From an uncultured Bacilli bacterium (GTDB taxonomy: Bacteria; Bacillota_I; Bacilli_A; RFN20; CAG-826), in assembly GCA_944358865.1 (NCBI GenBank), contig CALVRV010000008.1:1-53514 (forward strand): a stretch of DNA of 53,514 nucleotides, in the 5' to 3' direction. A model generated the notes under the pieces. It saw only the letters and a list, made by a program, of their open reading frames with translations. It did no database searches and was not told the DNA's origin. This document shows, in pieces, positions 35,671 through 44,540 of the stretch. Every line of letters starts with the position of its first letter. Position 1 is the first letter of the stretch. A program made the position numbers and the translations under genes.

Positions 35671-35701
35671 AATAAAGACTTATTCACACGGAGGTTTTAA
35701 A

Positions 35702-36193
35702 ATGGCCAAACTACAAGGACACGCTGAAGCGTTGATTCGTGATATTGTTAAACGTTATCAAGATGAACCGACGCCTCTTATGATGATTTTAGAAGCAATT
35801 CAAAATGAATATGGATATATTCCTTTAGAAGTGCAAGAACTATTATCTGAATTATTAAATATTCCAGTTTCAGAAATTTATGGAGTTGTTACTTTTTATT
35901 CTTTTTTCTCATTAACACCAAAAGGAAAATATGTCATTGGTGTATGTCTTGGGACAGCTTGTTATGTCAAAGGCAGTCAAAGAGTAATGGATAAATTTTC
36001 TGAATTATTAAATATTAAACCAGGTCAAACAACAAAAGATGGTTTGTTTACTTTAGATGCTTTAAGATGCATTGGAGCGTGTGGTATTGCTCCTGCTATT
36101 TCAATTAATGGTAAAGTTTATCCAAAAGTAGAAGAAAATAAAGTTGCGTCAATAATTCAAGAATATCGTGATTTAGACGCTAGAGGAGAATAA
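35702..36193 (+). CDS. hydC: Bifurcating hydrogenase subunit HydC (NuoE-like)
   Basis: A 163-residue NuoE/24-kDa-type subunit with a thioredoxin-fold [2Fe-2S] site. The four cysteines are in VCLGTACYVKG (near 82-92) and CIGACGIAP (near 123-131). N-terminal helices (IVKRYQDEPTPLMMILEAIQNEYGYIP) match the family. ATG 35702 has CGGAGG at the proper distance; the open frame upstream to 35642 lies in the promoter. Two nt separate it from hydB. Together with HydB and HydA it would form a soluble complex coupling NADH, ferredoxin and H2. Also called HndA in some organisms. Confidence 0.92.
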   Translation: MAKLQGHAEALIRDIVKRYQDEPTPLMMILEAIQNEYGYIPLEVQELLSELLNIPVSEIYGVVTFYSFFSLTPKGKYVIGVCLGTACYVKGSQRVMDKFSELLNIKPGQTTKDGLFTLDALRCIGACGIAPAISINGKVYPKVEENKVASIIQEYRDLDARGE

Positions 36194-36195
36194 TA

Positions 36196-38070
36196 ATGGC
36201 AGATATTATTAAAAATATTGAACAATTACAAGAAAAAATTAAAAATTGTACCCAATGTCTTAACGATAAAATAAATGGTAAAGATGGTAAACGTCATATT
36301 GTTGTCTGTGGTGGAACAGGCTGTTTAAGCAGTGATAGTAAAGAAATTGTTGAAACTCTTAAACGCTTAATTGATGAATATCGTTTAAATGATCAAGTTA
36401 CAGTTAATATGGTTGGTTGTTTTGGTTTTTGTAGTCAAGGACCATTTGTAAAAATATATCCAGAAGATCGTTTATATCACGCAGTTAAGGTTAGTGATTG
36501 TGAAAAAATTATTAAAGAGGATATTATTGCAGGTAATTGTATTGAACAATTATTATATGAAGATCCGACAACAAAAAAGAAAGTTGAAAAACAAGACGAT
36601 ATTAACTTTTATAAAAAACAAATGCGTATTGCTTTACATGGTTGCTCATTAATTAATCCAGAAGTTTTAGATGAAGCAATTGGCTATGATGCTTTTAAAG
36701 CTTTAATTAAAGTTTTAAGTATGGATCAACAAGAAGTAATTAATGAAATATTAGCAAGTGGTTTACGTGGTCGTGGTGGTGGAGGATTTCCTACTGGCCG
36801 TAAATGGCAATTTGCTTATGATCAAAAAAGCGATGAAAAATATGTTATATGTAATGGTGATGAAGGTGATCCAGGCGCATTTATGGATCGTTCTATTTTA
36901 GAAGGAAATCCAGTTTCAGTTATTGAAGGTATGATGATTGCTGGATACGCGATCGGTGCAAAAAATGGTTATTTTTATGTCCGTGCTGAATATCCTATCG
37001 CTGTTAAAAGATTACAAATCGCTATTGATGAGATGCGCGCTTGCGGACTTTTAGGTAAAAATATTTTAGGCAGCGGTTTTGATTTTGATTGTCACATTCG
37101 TTTAGGGGCTGGAGCCTTTGTATGTGGTGAAGAAACTGCTTTATTAAATTCTATTGAAGGTAAAAGAGGCATGCCTAGACCAAGACCACCTTTCCCAGCT
37201 GTGAAAGGATTATGGGGTAAACCTTCAATTATTAACAATGTCGAAACTTTAGCAGATGTTCCTTATATTATTCGTGTTGGCGCTAAAGAATTTGCAAAAA
37301 TTGGTACTGAAAAATCTAAAGGAACAAAGGTTTTTGCTTTAGGTGGAAAAGTAAATAATGTTGGTCTTGTTGAAGTTCCAATGGGAACAACTTTACGTGA
37401 ATTAATCTTTGATATTGGTGGTGGTATACCAAATAATAAAAAATTTAAAGCCATTCAAACTGGTGGACCAAGTGGTGGATGCCTAACTGAAAAAGATTTA
37501 GATGTTCCAATTGATTATGATTCACTCATTGCCCGTGGTTCTATGATGGGTTCAGGTGGTGCGATCGTTATGGATGAAGATAACTGTATGGTTGACGTTG
37601 CTAAATTCTATTTAGAATTTATTTGTGACGAATCATGTGGAAAATGCTCTCCATGTCGTATTGGCACAAAACGTATGCTTGAAGTTTTAAATAAAATTAC
37701 TAAAGGTAAGGGTAGCCTTCAAGATTTAGATGATTTATATGAATTAGCTACGACAACTAAAAATAATTCTTTATGTGGTTTAGGACAAACTGCCGCTAAT
37801 CCAGTATTTTCAACGATGTCTAATTTTAAAGAAGAATATATTGAACACGTTACTGATAAAGTTTGTCGCGCTCATGTATGTAAAGCGATGACTAAATTTG
37901 AAATTGACAAAGATAAATGTAAAAAATGTTCTCTTTGTGCAAGAAATTGCCCTGTTGGTGCAATATTTGGTGAAGTCGGTAAAGTACCATATGAAATTAA
38001 TCAAGATAAATGTATTAAATGTGGTGCTTGTATGTCTAGTTGTCGATTCAATGCAATTTATAAAAGATAG
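36196..38070 (+). CDS. hydB: Bifurcating hydrogenase subunit HydB (NuoF-like)
   Basis: A 624-residue flavoprotein. Order of domains: a thioredoxin-like [2Fe-2S] domain at about 30-115 (CGGTGCLSSDS, VGCFGFCSQGP); the NuoF-type NADH/FMN domain with GRGGGGFPTGRKW near 192-204 and CNGDEGDPGAFMDRS near 221-235; an SLBB region; the NuoF [4Fe-4S] site ESCGKCSPCRIGT near 479-491; and a C-terminal 2x[4Fe-4S] ferredoxin domain (CKKCSLCARNCPVGAI, CIKCGACMSSCRFNAI). It oxidises or reduces NAD(H) at FMN. Ends in TAG, 12 nt before hydA. Confidence 0.93.
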   Translation: MADIIKNIEQLQEKIKNCTQCLNDKINGKDGKRHIVVCGGTGCLSSDSKEIVETLKRLIDEYRLNDQVTVNMVGCFGFCSQGPFVKIYPEDRLYHAVKVSDCEKIIKEDIIAGNCIEQLLYEDPTTKKKVEKQDDINFYKKQMRIALHGCSLINPEVLDEAIGYDAFKALIKVLSMDQQEVINEILASGLRGRGGGGFPTGRKWQFAYDQKSDEKYVICNGDEGDPGAFMDRSILEGNPVSVIEGMMIAGYAIGAKNGYFYVRAEYPIAVKRLQIAIDEMRACGLLGKNILGSGFDFDCHIRLGAGAFVCGEETALLNSIEGKRGMPRPRPPFPAVKGLWGKPSIINNVETLADVPYIIRVGAKEFAKIGTEKSKGTKVFALGGKVNNVGLVEVPMGTTLRELIFDIGGGIPNNKKFKAIQTGGPSGGCLTEKDLDVPIDYDSLIARGSMMGSGGAIVMDEDNCMVDVAKFYLEFICDESCGKCSPCRIGTKRMLEVLNKITKGKGSLQDLDDLYELATTTKNNSLCGLGQTAANPVFSTMSNFKEEYIEHVTDKVCRAHVCKAMTKFEIDKDKCKKCSLCARNCPVGAIFGEVGKVPYEINQDKCIKCGACMSSCRFNAIYKR

Positions 38071-38082
38071 GAGAATGAATTT

Positions 38083-39858
38083 ATGGCAAAAGTTAATATA
38101 AAAATTGAAGGTCATCCTTATCAAGTTGAACAAGGTATGACAATTTTAGAAGCTGCACGTGCTTGCGGCTTTAATATTCCTTCTCTTTGTTCATTTAAAG
38201 ATAATCGTTGCTCTTTAGCGTCTTGTCGTGTATGTCTAGTTGAAGTTAAAGGTGCACGTGGTTTAGTGGCTAGCTGTGTCTATCCTGTTAATGAAGGCAT
38301 GGAAATATCTATTTCAAGTCAAAAAGCTATTGAAGCTAGAAGACATAGTGTTGAATTGTTATTATCTAATCATAAAAAGAATTGCTTACAATGTGATAAA
38401 AATGGCAAATGTGAATTATTAGAAGTTTCTAAAATGGTCGGCGCTAGAGAAGGTAAGTTTATTGGTGACATGACACCTTCAACATATGATGAATTAGCAC
38501 CTGGCTTAATTCGTGATACTTCTAAATGTATTTTATGTGGTAGATGTGTTGAAACTTGTAAAGCTTTACAAGGAATTGGCATTTTAGGTTTTGAAAATCG
38601 TGGTTTTAAAACAATTGTTTCTCCAACTCAAAATCGTAGTTTTGCTAAATCTCCATGTATCCAATGTGGACAATGCGTTTTAGTTTGTCCTACTGGCGCT
38701 TTAATGGAGCATAGTGAAATTAAAAACGTTGACGATGCTTTAAAACAAGGCAAATATGTTATCGCTCAAGTTGCACCTGCTGTCCGTGCTGCGATTGGTG
38801 AAGAATTTAATGAAAAAATAGGTACATCTTGTACAGGCAAAATGTTTGCAGCGTTACATCGTTTAGGCTTTTATCGTGTCTTTGATGTTAATTTTGGTGC
38901 TGATTTAACAATCATGGAAGAGGCTAATGAATTAATTGAAAGAATTAAAAATAATAAAGTTTTGCCACAACTTACATCTTGTTCACCAGGTTGGGTTAAT
39001 TATTTAGAATATTATTATCCAGAATTAATTGACCATCTTTCAACTTGTAAATCTCCTCATCAAATGCAAGGGGCAATTATTAAATCATATTACGCGAGTA
39101 AACATGGCATTGATCCAAAAGATATTTTTGTTGTTTCAATTATGCCTTGTGTTGCCAAAAAATATGAAAAAATTCGTCCAGGACAAGAATCTAAAGACGG
39201 TGATAAAGATGTTGACGCTGTTTTAACAACTCGTGAAATTGCTAGAATGATTAAAAGAAGTGGTATCAACTGGGCAAAATTAGAAGACGATGCAACACCA
39301 GATGATGATTTAATCGGTTCATATTCTGGTGCAGGTGTTATTTTTGGTGTTACAGGTGGTGTTATGGAAGCCGCTTTAAGAACAGCGTATAAGACCTTAA
39401 CTGGAAAAGAACATCAACTTATTGAATTTAAAGAAGTTCGTGGCTTACAAGGTATTAAAGAAGCGGCAATTGACATTAATGGAACAATTATTAATGTCGC
39501 TATTGCAAGCGGAATGAAAAATGCAAAAGTATTGTTAGATGAAATAAAACAAGGTAAATCTAAATACGCCTTTATTGAAATCATGGGCTGTCCTGGTGGT
39601 TGTGTTAATGGTGGTGGTCAACCATATGTTAAGCCAATGTTTTTACCAAATGAAGATGATAACATCTTAGATACTTATATTAGTAAACGTGCTTCAATCT
39701 TATATAGTGAAGACGAAAAACAAACTGTCCGTCAATCTCATAATAATCCAGATATTATTCGTTTATATGATGAATATTTAGAAAAACCTGGTAGTGAAAA
39801 AGCAGAAGAACTTCTTCATACTTTCTATAATAATAAAAGAGAAAAATATCCTAATTAA
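38083..39858 (+). CDS. hydA: [FeFe]-hydrogenase catalytic subunit HydA
   Basis: A 591-residue hydrogenase. N-terminal [2Fe-2S] domain (CSFKDNRCSLASCRVCLVEV near 34-52), His/Cys [4Fe-4S] site (HKKNCLQCDKNGKCELL near 99-115), two [4Fe-4S] clusters (CILCGRCVETC, CIQCGQCVLVCPTGA), then the H-cluster domain with L1 TSCSPGWVNYLE, L2 IMPCVAKKYE and L3 EIMGCPGGCVNGGGQP. The C-terminal 60 residues are the fused small subunit. L1 differs from the canonical TSCCPxW by Ser for the second Cys. Proton reduction draws on NADH and reduced ferredoxin through HydBC. Maturases HydE/F/G are not in this window. Confidence 0.95.
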   Translation: MAKVNIKIEGHPYQVEQGMTILEAARACGFNIPSLCSFKDNRCSLASCRVCLVEVKGARGLVASCVYPVNEGMEISISSQKAIEARRHSVELLLSNHKKNCLQCDKNGKCELLEVSKMVGAREGKFIGDMTPSTYDELAPGLIRDTSKCILCGRCVETCKALQGIGILGFENRGFKTIVSPTQNRSFAKSPCIQCGQCVLVCPTGALMEHSEIKNVDDALKQGKYVIAQVAPAVRAAIGEEFNEKIGTSCTGKMFAALHRLGFYRVFDVNFGADLTIMEEANELIERIKNNKVLPQLTSCSPGWVNYLEYYYPELIDHLSTCKSPHQMQGAIIKSYYASKHGIDPKDIFVVSIMPCVAKKYEKIRPGQESKDGDKDVDAVLTTREIARMIKRSGINWAKLEDDATPDDDLIGSYSGAGVIFGVTGGVMEAALRTAYKTLTGKEHQLIEFKEVRGLQGIKEAAIDINGTIINVAIASGMKNAKVLLDEIKQGKSKYAFIEIMGCPGGCVNGGGQPYVKPMFLPNEDDNILDTYISKRASILYSEDEKQTVRQSHNNPDIIRLYDEYLEKPGSEKAEELLHTFYNNKREKYPN

Positions 39859-39902
39859 TTTAATCTTATTATTATTTCTTTTTTAATTTTTTAAAAATAA
39901 TC

Positions 39903-39930
39903 TTTATATAATTTAAAAATAAGTTAAGAT
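39903..39930 (+). promoter_or_regulatory. Leaderless promoter of the esterase gene
   Basis: -10 TAAGAT (39925-39930) lies 7 nt before the ATG at 39938; TTTATA (39903-39908) at 16-bp spacing is a possible -35. No ribosome binding site. Confidence 0.4.
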
Positions 39931-39937
39931 ATTTTAT

Positions 39938-40852
39938 ATGTCTAAATTTAATAAATATGATATTGATAAATCATTTGGTTTGTTTAGATATTTTAAAACA
40001 CCTTGCCATCCTTTAATTTTTTATTTAGCTCGTCCTTTTTTAGCTTTATTTAAATTAACACTTCATAATGATAAAAATTTAATAATTAAAAAAATAAAAT
40101 TTAAAGATAAAGATAATAATAAAATAAATACTTATTTATTTATACCAAGAAATATTGTTAATCAAAATAATAAGCCATGTCTTATTTATATTCATGGCGG
40201 TGGATTTGTTTATCAAGGAGTGTTACATCAATATAAATATTGTAAAAAATATGCAGAAGAATTAGGATGTGTTGTTTATTTTATTGACTATACGGTAATT
40301 AAAAAATATCCAAAAAGTATTAATGATTGTATAAGTGCTTATCATTATTTAATTAATAATCTTATTGATAAATATAAAATAGATAAAAATAATATTGGTC
40401 TTATTGGAGATTCAGCAGGAGGATATCTTTGTTTAGATTTAAGTTATCGCTTAAATATTAAATTTAAATATATGGCACTTATTTATCCTTTTTTAGATGA
40501 TGATTTAAATACTGATTCAATGATTTATTGCGACAATACACCGATGTGGAATTCAACTTTAACAAAAAAGATAATTCCTTATTATTTTAAAAATGAATAT
40601 TTAATTAATTTTAACAAATTAGAAAATTTTGATTTTGTTAGCGACAATATTTATATAGAAACTTGTCAATTTGATTGTCTTCATGATCAAGGAATTATAT
40701 TTGCTAATAAAATAAAAAATGATACAAGAAATGTCATTTTAAATAACACTTTAAAAACAATGCACGGATATGATATAAAAATATCTTCTCCTATTAGTAA
40801 AGAAAATGTTAAAAAAAGAATCAAAATTATTAAAGAATTTATCGCTAATTAA
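39938..40852 (+). CDS. Alpha/beta hydrolase, hormone-sensitive-lipase family
   Basis: A 304-residue esterase or lipase-like enzyme. The oxyanion motif HGGGF is near 86-90, the nucleophile elbow GDSAGG near 157-162 (Ser159), the acid is probably Asp in QFDCLHD near 247-252, and the His in MHGYD near 275-279. The N-terminal 70 residues carry a hydrophobic stretch (FYLARPFLALFKLTL) that may dock at the membrane. No signal peptide. It stands alone, transcribed from a start-codon-proximal promoter; the substrate is unknown. Confidence 0.8.
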   Translation: MSKFNKYDIDKSFGLFRYFKTPCHPLIFYLARPFLALFKLTLHNDKNLIIKKIKFKDKDNNKINTYLFIPRNIVNQNNKPCLIYIHGGGFVYQGVLHQYKYCKKYAEELGCVVYFIDYTVIKKYPKSINDCISAYHYLINNLIDKYKIDKNNIGLIGDSAGGYLCLDLSYRLNIKFKYMALIYPFLDDDLNTDSMIYCDNTPMWNSTLTKKIIPYYFKNEYLINFNKLENFDFVSDNIYIETCQFDCLHDQGIIFANKIKNDTRNVILNNTLKTMHGYDIKISSPISKENVKKRIKIIKEFIAN

Positions 40853-40869
40853 TATAAATATATGGTTTT

Positions 40870-40910
40870 TGCAATCATCTTTATAAAATTGCAGTCTTTT
40901 TCTTTTTTTT
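40870..40910 (+). terminator. Intrinsic terminator after the esterase gene
   Basis: TGCAAT (40870-40875) pairs with ATTGCA (40888-40893) over a 12-nt loop, followed by GTCTTTTTCTTTTTTTT. Confidence 0.55.
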
Positions 40911-40946
40911 GATGATTAGATAAATATTAAGTTATATAGGTTTTTA

Positions 40947-41176
40947 TGTTAATTGAATAATTAAATACATCAAATAGTTTTTCTTAAATTATTTTCTCTA
41001 TTTCTTTGTTTTTGAAACATTTAATGCAACATCATAATTTAATATTTATAATATTTGTTAAATGTTATTTACTTATTATTATTTAAAGCATAGTAAAAAC
41101 TATTGCATTTAATAAAATTGAAAAAATAAATGCAACGAAACAAATGCAATTGATGCATTTAATTATTCAATTAACA
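40947..41176. mobile_element. 230-bp inverted-repeat element (MITE-like) without genes
   Basis: The ends TGTTAATTGAATAATTAAAT (40947-40966) and its exact reverse complement (41157-41176) form 20-bp perfect terminal repeats; after one mismatch CATCAA (40968-40973) pairs with TTGATG (41150-41155). Nested inside are AATAGTTTTT/AAAAACTATT and AACATTTAA/TTAAATGTT pairs, so the single strand could fold into a long branched hairpin. No reading frame is present and I see no clear target-site duplication. It fills most of the otherwise empty gap 40853-41223. Confidence 0.5.
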
Positions 41177-41223
41177 AAGTATGGAAACATATCTTTTTTT
41201 ATGTTATAAATAACTTATAGTCT

Positions 41224-41883
41224 ATGAAAAATATATTTTTTAAAATTTTCGCAATTTTATTATTATTACCTTCTTTAACATCTTGTCATCTTTTAAGACA
41301 ATGGTTTGGAAGAGAACCATATGTTTGGCAATATAATTATGATGATGTTATAAAATTCGATGTTAAATTAGGTGTAAGAAGCGATAGTGTTATTGTTGAT
41401 GTAACTAATGGTCTTACTTTAACTTTTGGTTTTGGACATTATGATATTCCAGATCAATATTTAAATCGTGATATGAGCGAATATAAGGTTGCGTTTTATG
41501 TTGGATATTCATCTAACATTAATCCTGATAGTGATAATACTGATTATAGATATTTGCGAGAATTATATTTATTAAAAACAATTGCTGATTTTGAAACATT
41601 TTGTACTGATAAATATAGATATACAACAGATTACATAAATATGACAACTTATAATTATGAAGAAAGCATAACAATACCTAGAGAAGTATTATTAACAATT
41701 TCAAATGAAGCAATTGCTAATGGTTATTGTGGTATTTCCCTTGAACTTATGACTGTTGAAAGAAAAAATAATTTAGATGATTCTGTTTCTAGTGAACCTG
41801 CTCTTACATCTGGCATTTGGGTTTATTTTGATTGGCTGGATGAAAAAACAATAGAATTGGGTAGAGTTAGCCGTCATCAATAG
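41224..41883 (+). CDS. Putative lipoprotein of unknown function
   Basis: A 219-residue protein with a signal peptide (KIFAILLLLPSLTSC) ending in the lipobox LTSC at residues 18-21, so it is probably lipid-anchored outside the cell. The rest is beta-rich with no motif I know. TATAAA (41205-41210) lies 13 nt before the ATG and there is no ribosome binding site. It is followed by the metalloprotease gene 18 nt later, with an AGGAGG in between, so the two form an operon and may work together at the cell surface. Confidence 0.65.
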   Translation: MKNIFFKIFAILLLLPSLTSCHLLRQWFGREPYVWQYNYDDVIKFDVKLGVRSDSVIVDVTNGLTLTFGFGHYDIPDQYLNRDMSEYKVAFYVGYSSNINPDSDNTDYRYLRELYLLKTIADFETFCTDKYRYTTDYINMTTYNYEESITIPREVLLTISNEAIANGYCGISLELMTVERKNNLDDSVSSEPALTSGIWVYFDWLDEKTIELGRVSRHQ

Positions 41884-41901
41884 GAGGTTACAATATAACT
41901 T

Positions 41902-44448
41902 ATGTTAAGCGAATTAATTTTAACTGTTGTAACAGGATTAAGCTGTGCTTCAAATACTGCTTCAACACCCAATATAACAAACGATATTATTTTGAATAAT
42001 ATTGTATTAAAATCGAATAATTTAGATAATGATGGTTATTTTGAATTAGATTTTTATTATTCAAATAGTGTCACAAATTGTAATGTTCAAACAAGTAATC
42101 TTAATACTTCTGATTTATCATCTTTTAATAACAACAATGTTAATTTAATTTTAAAGCCAACTTTTTCTTTTTCTAATCTAGTCTTAAATGTTGAATCTTC
42201 ATCAAATGAATTATCAAAAAATATTTATTTTTATACTGCATTGGATTTTATATTTTATTCTGATGAATCGTATGAAGATGCTTGGATAAATGCATTCAAC
42301 CATTTTAATAATAACGATATTAAATGTGAAAACTTGATTAGTGATTTAGAGTATTTATTAAAAGATTCAAATGAAATGCCAAATATTAAAAATAATCAAG
42401 AAATAATTAATGAAAATCCATCAGCAATAATTCCCGGGTTTAATGTGACATATGGATATGTTAAAGGGTGTTTACAATATAACGACATAAACAATAATAT
42501 TCAACCATTAAGAGGTATTTTTGTTGGTGCTTATTATTTTGACGTTTCAGACAATGAATTTTATTTATTAGGACAAGATTATACCGACGATAACGGAAAT
42601 TATTTAATAGAAGTGGGTTTAGATTTACTAGAAACAATTTTTGGAAAGCACATTTTTATTAAAATTTTTCCACAAAGCTTGAGTTTTGAAATTAATAAAT
42701 CGACTTTATTTTCTGACGAATTATTAACTTTAATAAAACAATATATCGATTATTTTCATATTGATATTTTTCCTTTTTATAAATTATTATCGGTTGGATC
42801 TAGCATAGGAAAAGAGATATTATCATATGTTACGATTTCTAATCCATTTTATTTAAGAGGAAGCACAACCGTAACATATGATTATACTTTTGAAAACGAT
42901 GATGGCATATTTGGTCTAGGTTATGATAAATATAAAGCTTTTGTCATTTCGCAGGGCCTATATTTTGGACAAAAATTTGCACAAGAAGTGCTTGGTATTT
43001 ATTTAAGTGATTTTTTAAAGATTCAAGTTTGTTTTCCCTTAAATAATACCTCTTTTAATTATACTATAGTTGCAGGAATTCGTGATAATGAATGGAATAA
43101 CTGGCAAGTCATTTTACATGAATATGGTCATTATATTGAATGGATATCAGGTAATTATGGCAATAATATAAACGATATAATAAACAACGACGCAACTCAT
43201 ACTATGGGAGAAGATTTGTTAGAAAAAGATAAAAATAGTAAGGGTTATGCAATAAAATTAGCCTGGATGGAATCATGGGCAACAGTATTTTCTCTTATTG
43301 TATATGATTATTATTCTGTTTATTATGATATGTCTGCTTATGCTGAAGATTTTACAACGTTAATTTCAGATTTTGAAGACATGAGTGATGGAAAATATTT
43401 AATTAATAGTTCAAGTGGTGAAGCTCAAGAAGCGACTATAATTGGATTGTTATGGGATTTATATGATGATGAAAACGACAGTCAAGAATTTGATAATGTT
43501 TCATTAGGTCCAAAAGGATTTTATGATTTAACAACATATGGTGATATTTGTACTTTAGAAAGTTTTGTCGAACATTTATATAATGAAAATTTTGATTTAT
43601 TGCTTGATATTTCTAAAAGGATGGAATATGGTCAACTCGCACCAAAAATTACGTCCATTACTTATGATAATGACAATTTAACAATTAGATGGAAAGCAAA
43701 TGGTTCTAGCAATAATCCTTTTGATACATTCGACATTATATTATATGAAACTAAAGAACCAATTATTTATAAAAATACTTATAAACCATCACAAGCAAAT
43801 TATGACAAAGAGTATTTTTTTACCATTGAAAGAGCAATATTAGATAAATATTTAAATCAATATACGAATATGATAAATGTAACTATTGAAGGATATTACA
43901 CTAATAAATCACCAAGAACAGGACCATATCGTAGTAGTCCTAAGAAAGCTTTTTTAGATAAAGCATCGTATCAATTAGCACCAAAAGATTATGGTTTTAC
44001 CGATAGTTATCCAACTTCTGTTGTTAGTAAAGATATAGCTATTGGCGATGAAATAATCCAAACCGAAAGACTAAGATGTGGTTATATTCAAAATAGTACA
44101 ATTAATTTATCTGCTAGAAGGGATAATGCTGGTGAAGCTTATTTAAAATTTAATTTTCCTAAAAAGATTCATGGGATGATTATTGAAATATCTTTTTGGA
44201 GCCAACGTGAATTTTTAACTAATGAAGATTCTAGCGCTAAGATATATTATGAGGATTATCGTGGTGTTGATGTTACGCTAATAGATTTATTAAATGATAT
44301 TACTTTATCAACCGATAAAAATAATCCTAACATTTTATGTTTTGAATTTACTTATGGCACTGACAAAATATGCATACATTCAACAAGTTCTAAAATAGGA
44401 AATATCAATAAAGGAAGAATTAGTATAGGAAATATAATTTTCTTTTAA
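41902..44448 (+). CDS. Large secreted zinc metalloprotease-like protein
   Basis: An 848-residue protein. A short hydrophobic N-terminus (MLSELILTVVTGLSC) may be an export signal, possibly with a lipobox. Residues about 175-245 resemble a transthyretin/carboxypeptidase-regulatory-like repeat (GYVKGCLQ..., DYTDDNGNYLIEVG). The zinc site is HEYGHYIEW at 406-414 and a third ligand is likely E457 in WMESWATVF, a gluzincin pattern. After about 580 there are beta-sandwich-like segments (PKITSITYDNDNLTIRW). The AGGAGG at 41882-41887 lies 14 nt before the ATG, unusually far, but an in-frame stop at 41896 excludes an earlier start. Target unknown. Confidence 0.65.
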   Translation: MLSELILTVVTGLSCASNTASTPNITNDIILNNIVLKSNNLDNDGYFELDFYYSNSVTNCNVQTSNLNTSDLSSFNNNNVNLILKPTFSFSNLVLNVESSSNELSKNIYFYTALDFIFYSDESYEDAWINAFNHFNNNDIKCENLISDLEYLLKDSNEMPNIKNNQEIINENPSAIIPGFNVTYGYVKGCLQYNDINNNIQPLRGIFVGAYYFDVSDNEFYLLGQDYTDDNGNYLIEVGLDLLETIFGKHIFIKIFPQSLSFEINKSTLFSDELLTLIKQYIDYFHIDIFPFYKLLSVGSSIGKEILSYVTISNPFYLRGSTTVTYDYTFENDDGIFGLGYDKYKAFVISQGLYFGQKFAQEVLGIYLSDFLKIQVCFPLNNTSFNYTIVAGIRDNEWNNWQVILHEYGHYIEWISGNYGNNINDIINNDATHTMGEDLLEKDKNSKGYAIKLAWMESWATVFSLIVYDYYSVYYDMSAYAEDFTTLISDFEDMSDGKYLINSSSGEAQEATIIGLLWDLYDDENDSQEFDNVSLGPKGFYDLTTYGDICTLESFVEHLYNENFDLLLDISKRMEYGQLAPKITSITYDNDNLTIRWKANGSSNNPFDTFDIILYETKEPIIYKNTYKPSQANYDKEYFFTIERAILDKYLNQYTNMINVTIEGYYTNKSPRTGPYRSSPKKAFLDKASYQLAPKDYGFTDSYPTSVVSKDIAIGDEIIQTERLRCGYIQNSTINLSARRDNAGEAYLKFNFPKKIHGMIIEISFWSQREFLTNEDSSAKIYYEDYRGVDVTLIDLLNDITLSTDKNNPNILCFEFTYGTDKICIHSTSSKIGNINKGRISIGNIIFF

Positions 44449-44517
44449 TTATTTTAAAAGATATATAAAATTACTAATTTTATGACTTAATTTTTTAATG
44501 ATAATTTACTTTATGTT

Positions 44518-44526
44518 TGCTATAAT
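44518..44526 (+). promoter_or_regulatory. Extended -10 promoter of cysS
   Basis: TG-c-TATAAT (44518-44526), 14 nt before the ATG. The expected leader is about 8 nt and holds no Shine-Dalgarno sequence; there is no room for a T-box. Confidence 0.6.
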
Positions 44527-44540
44527 AATTCTTAACAATT

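Noticed and set aside
44449-44540. T-box upstream of cysS
   Set aside because: Only about 8 nt of leader are transcribed from the TGcTATAAT promoter, and no T-box sequence is present.
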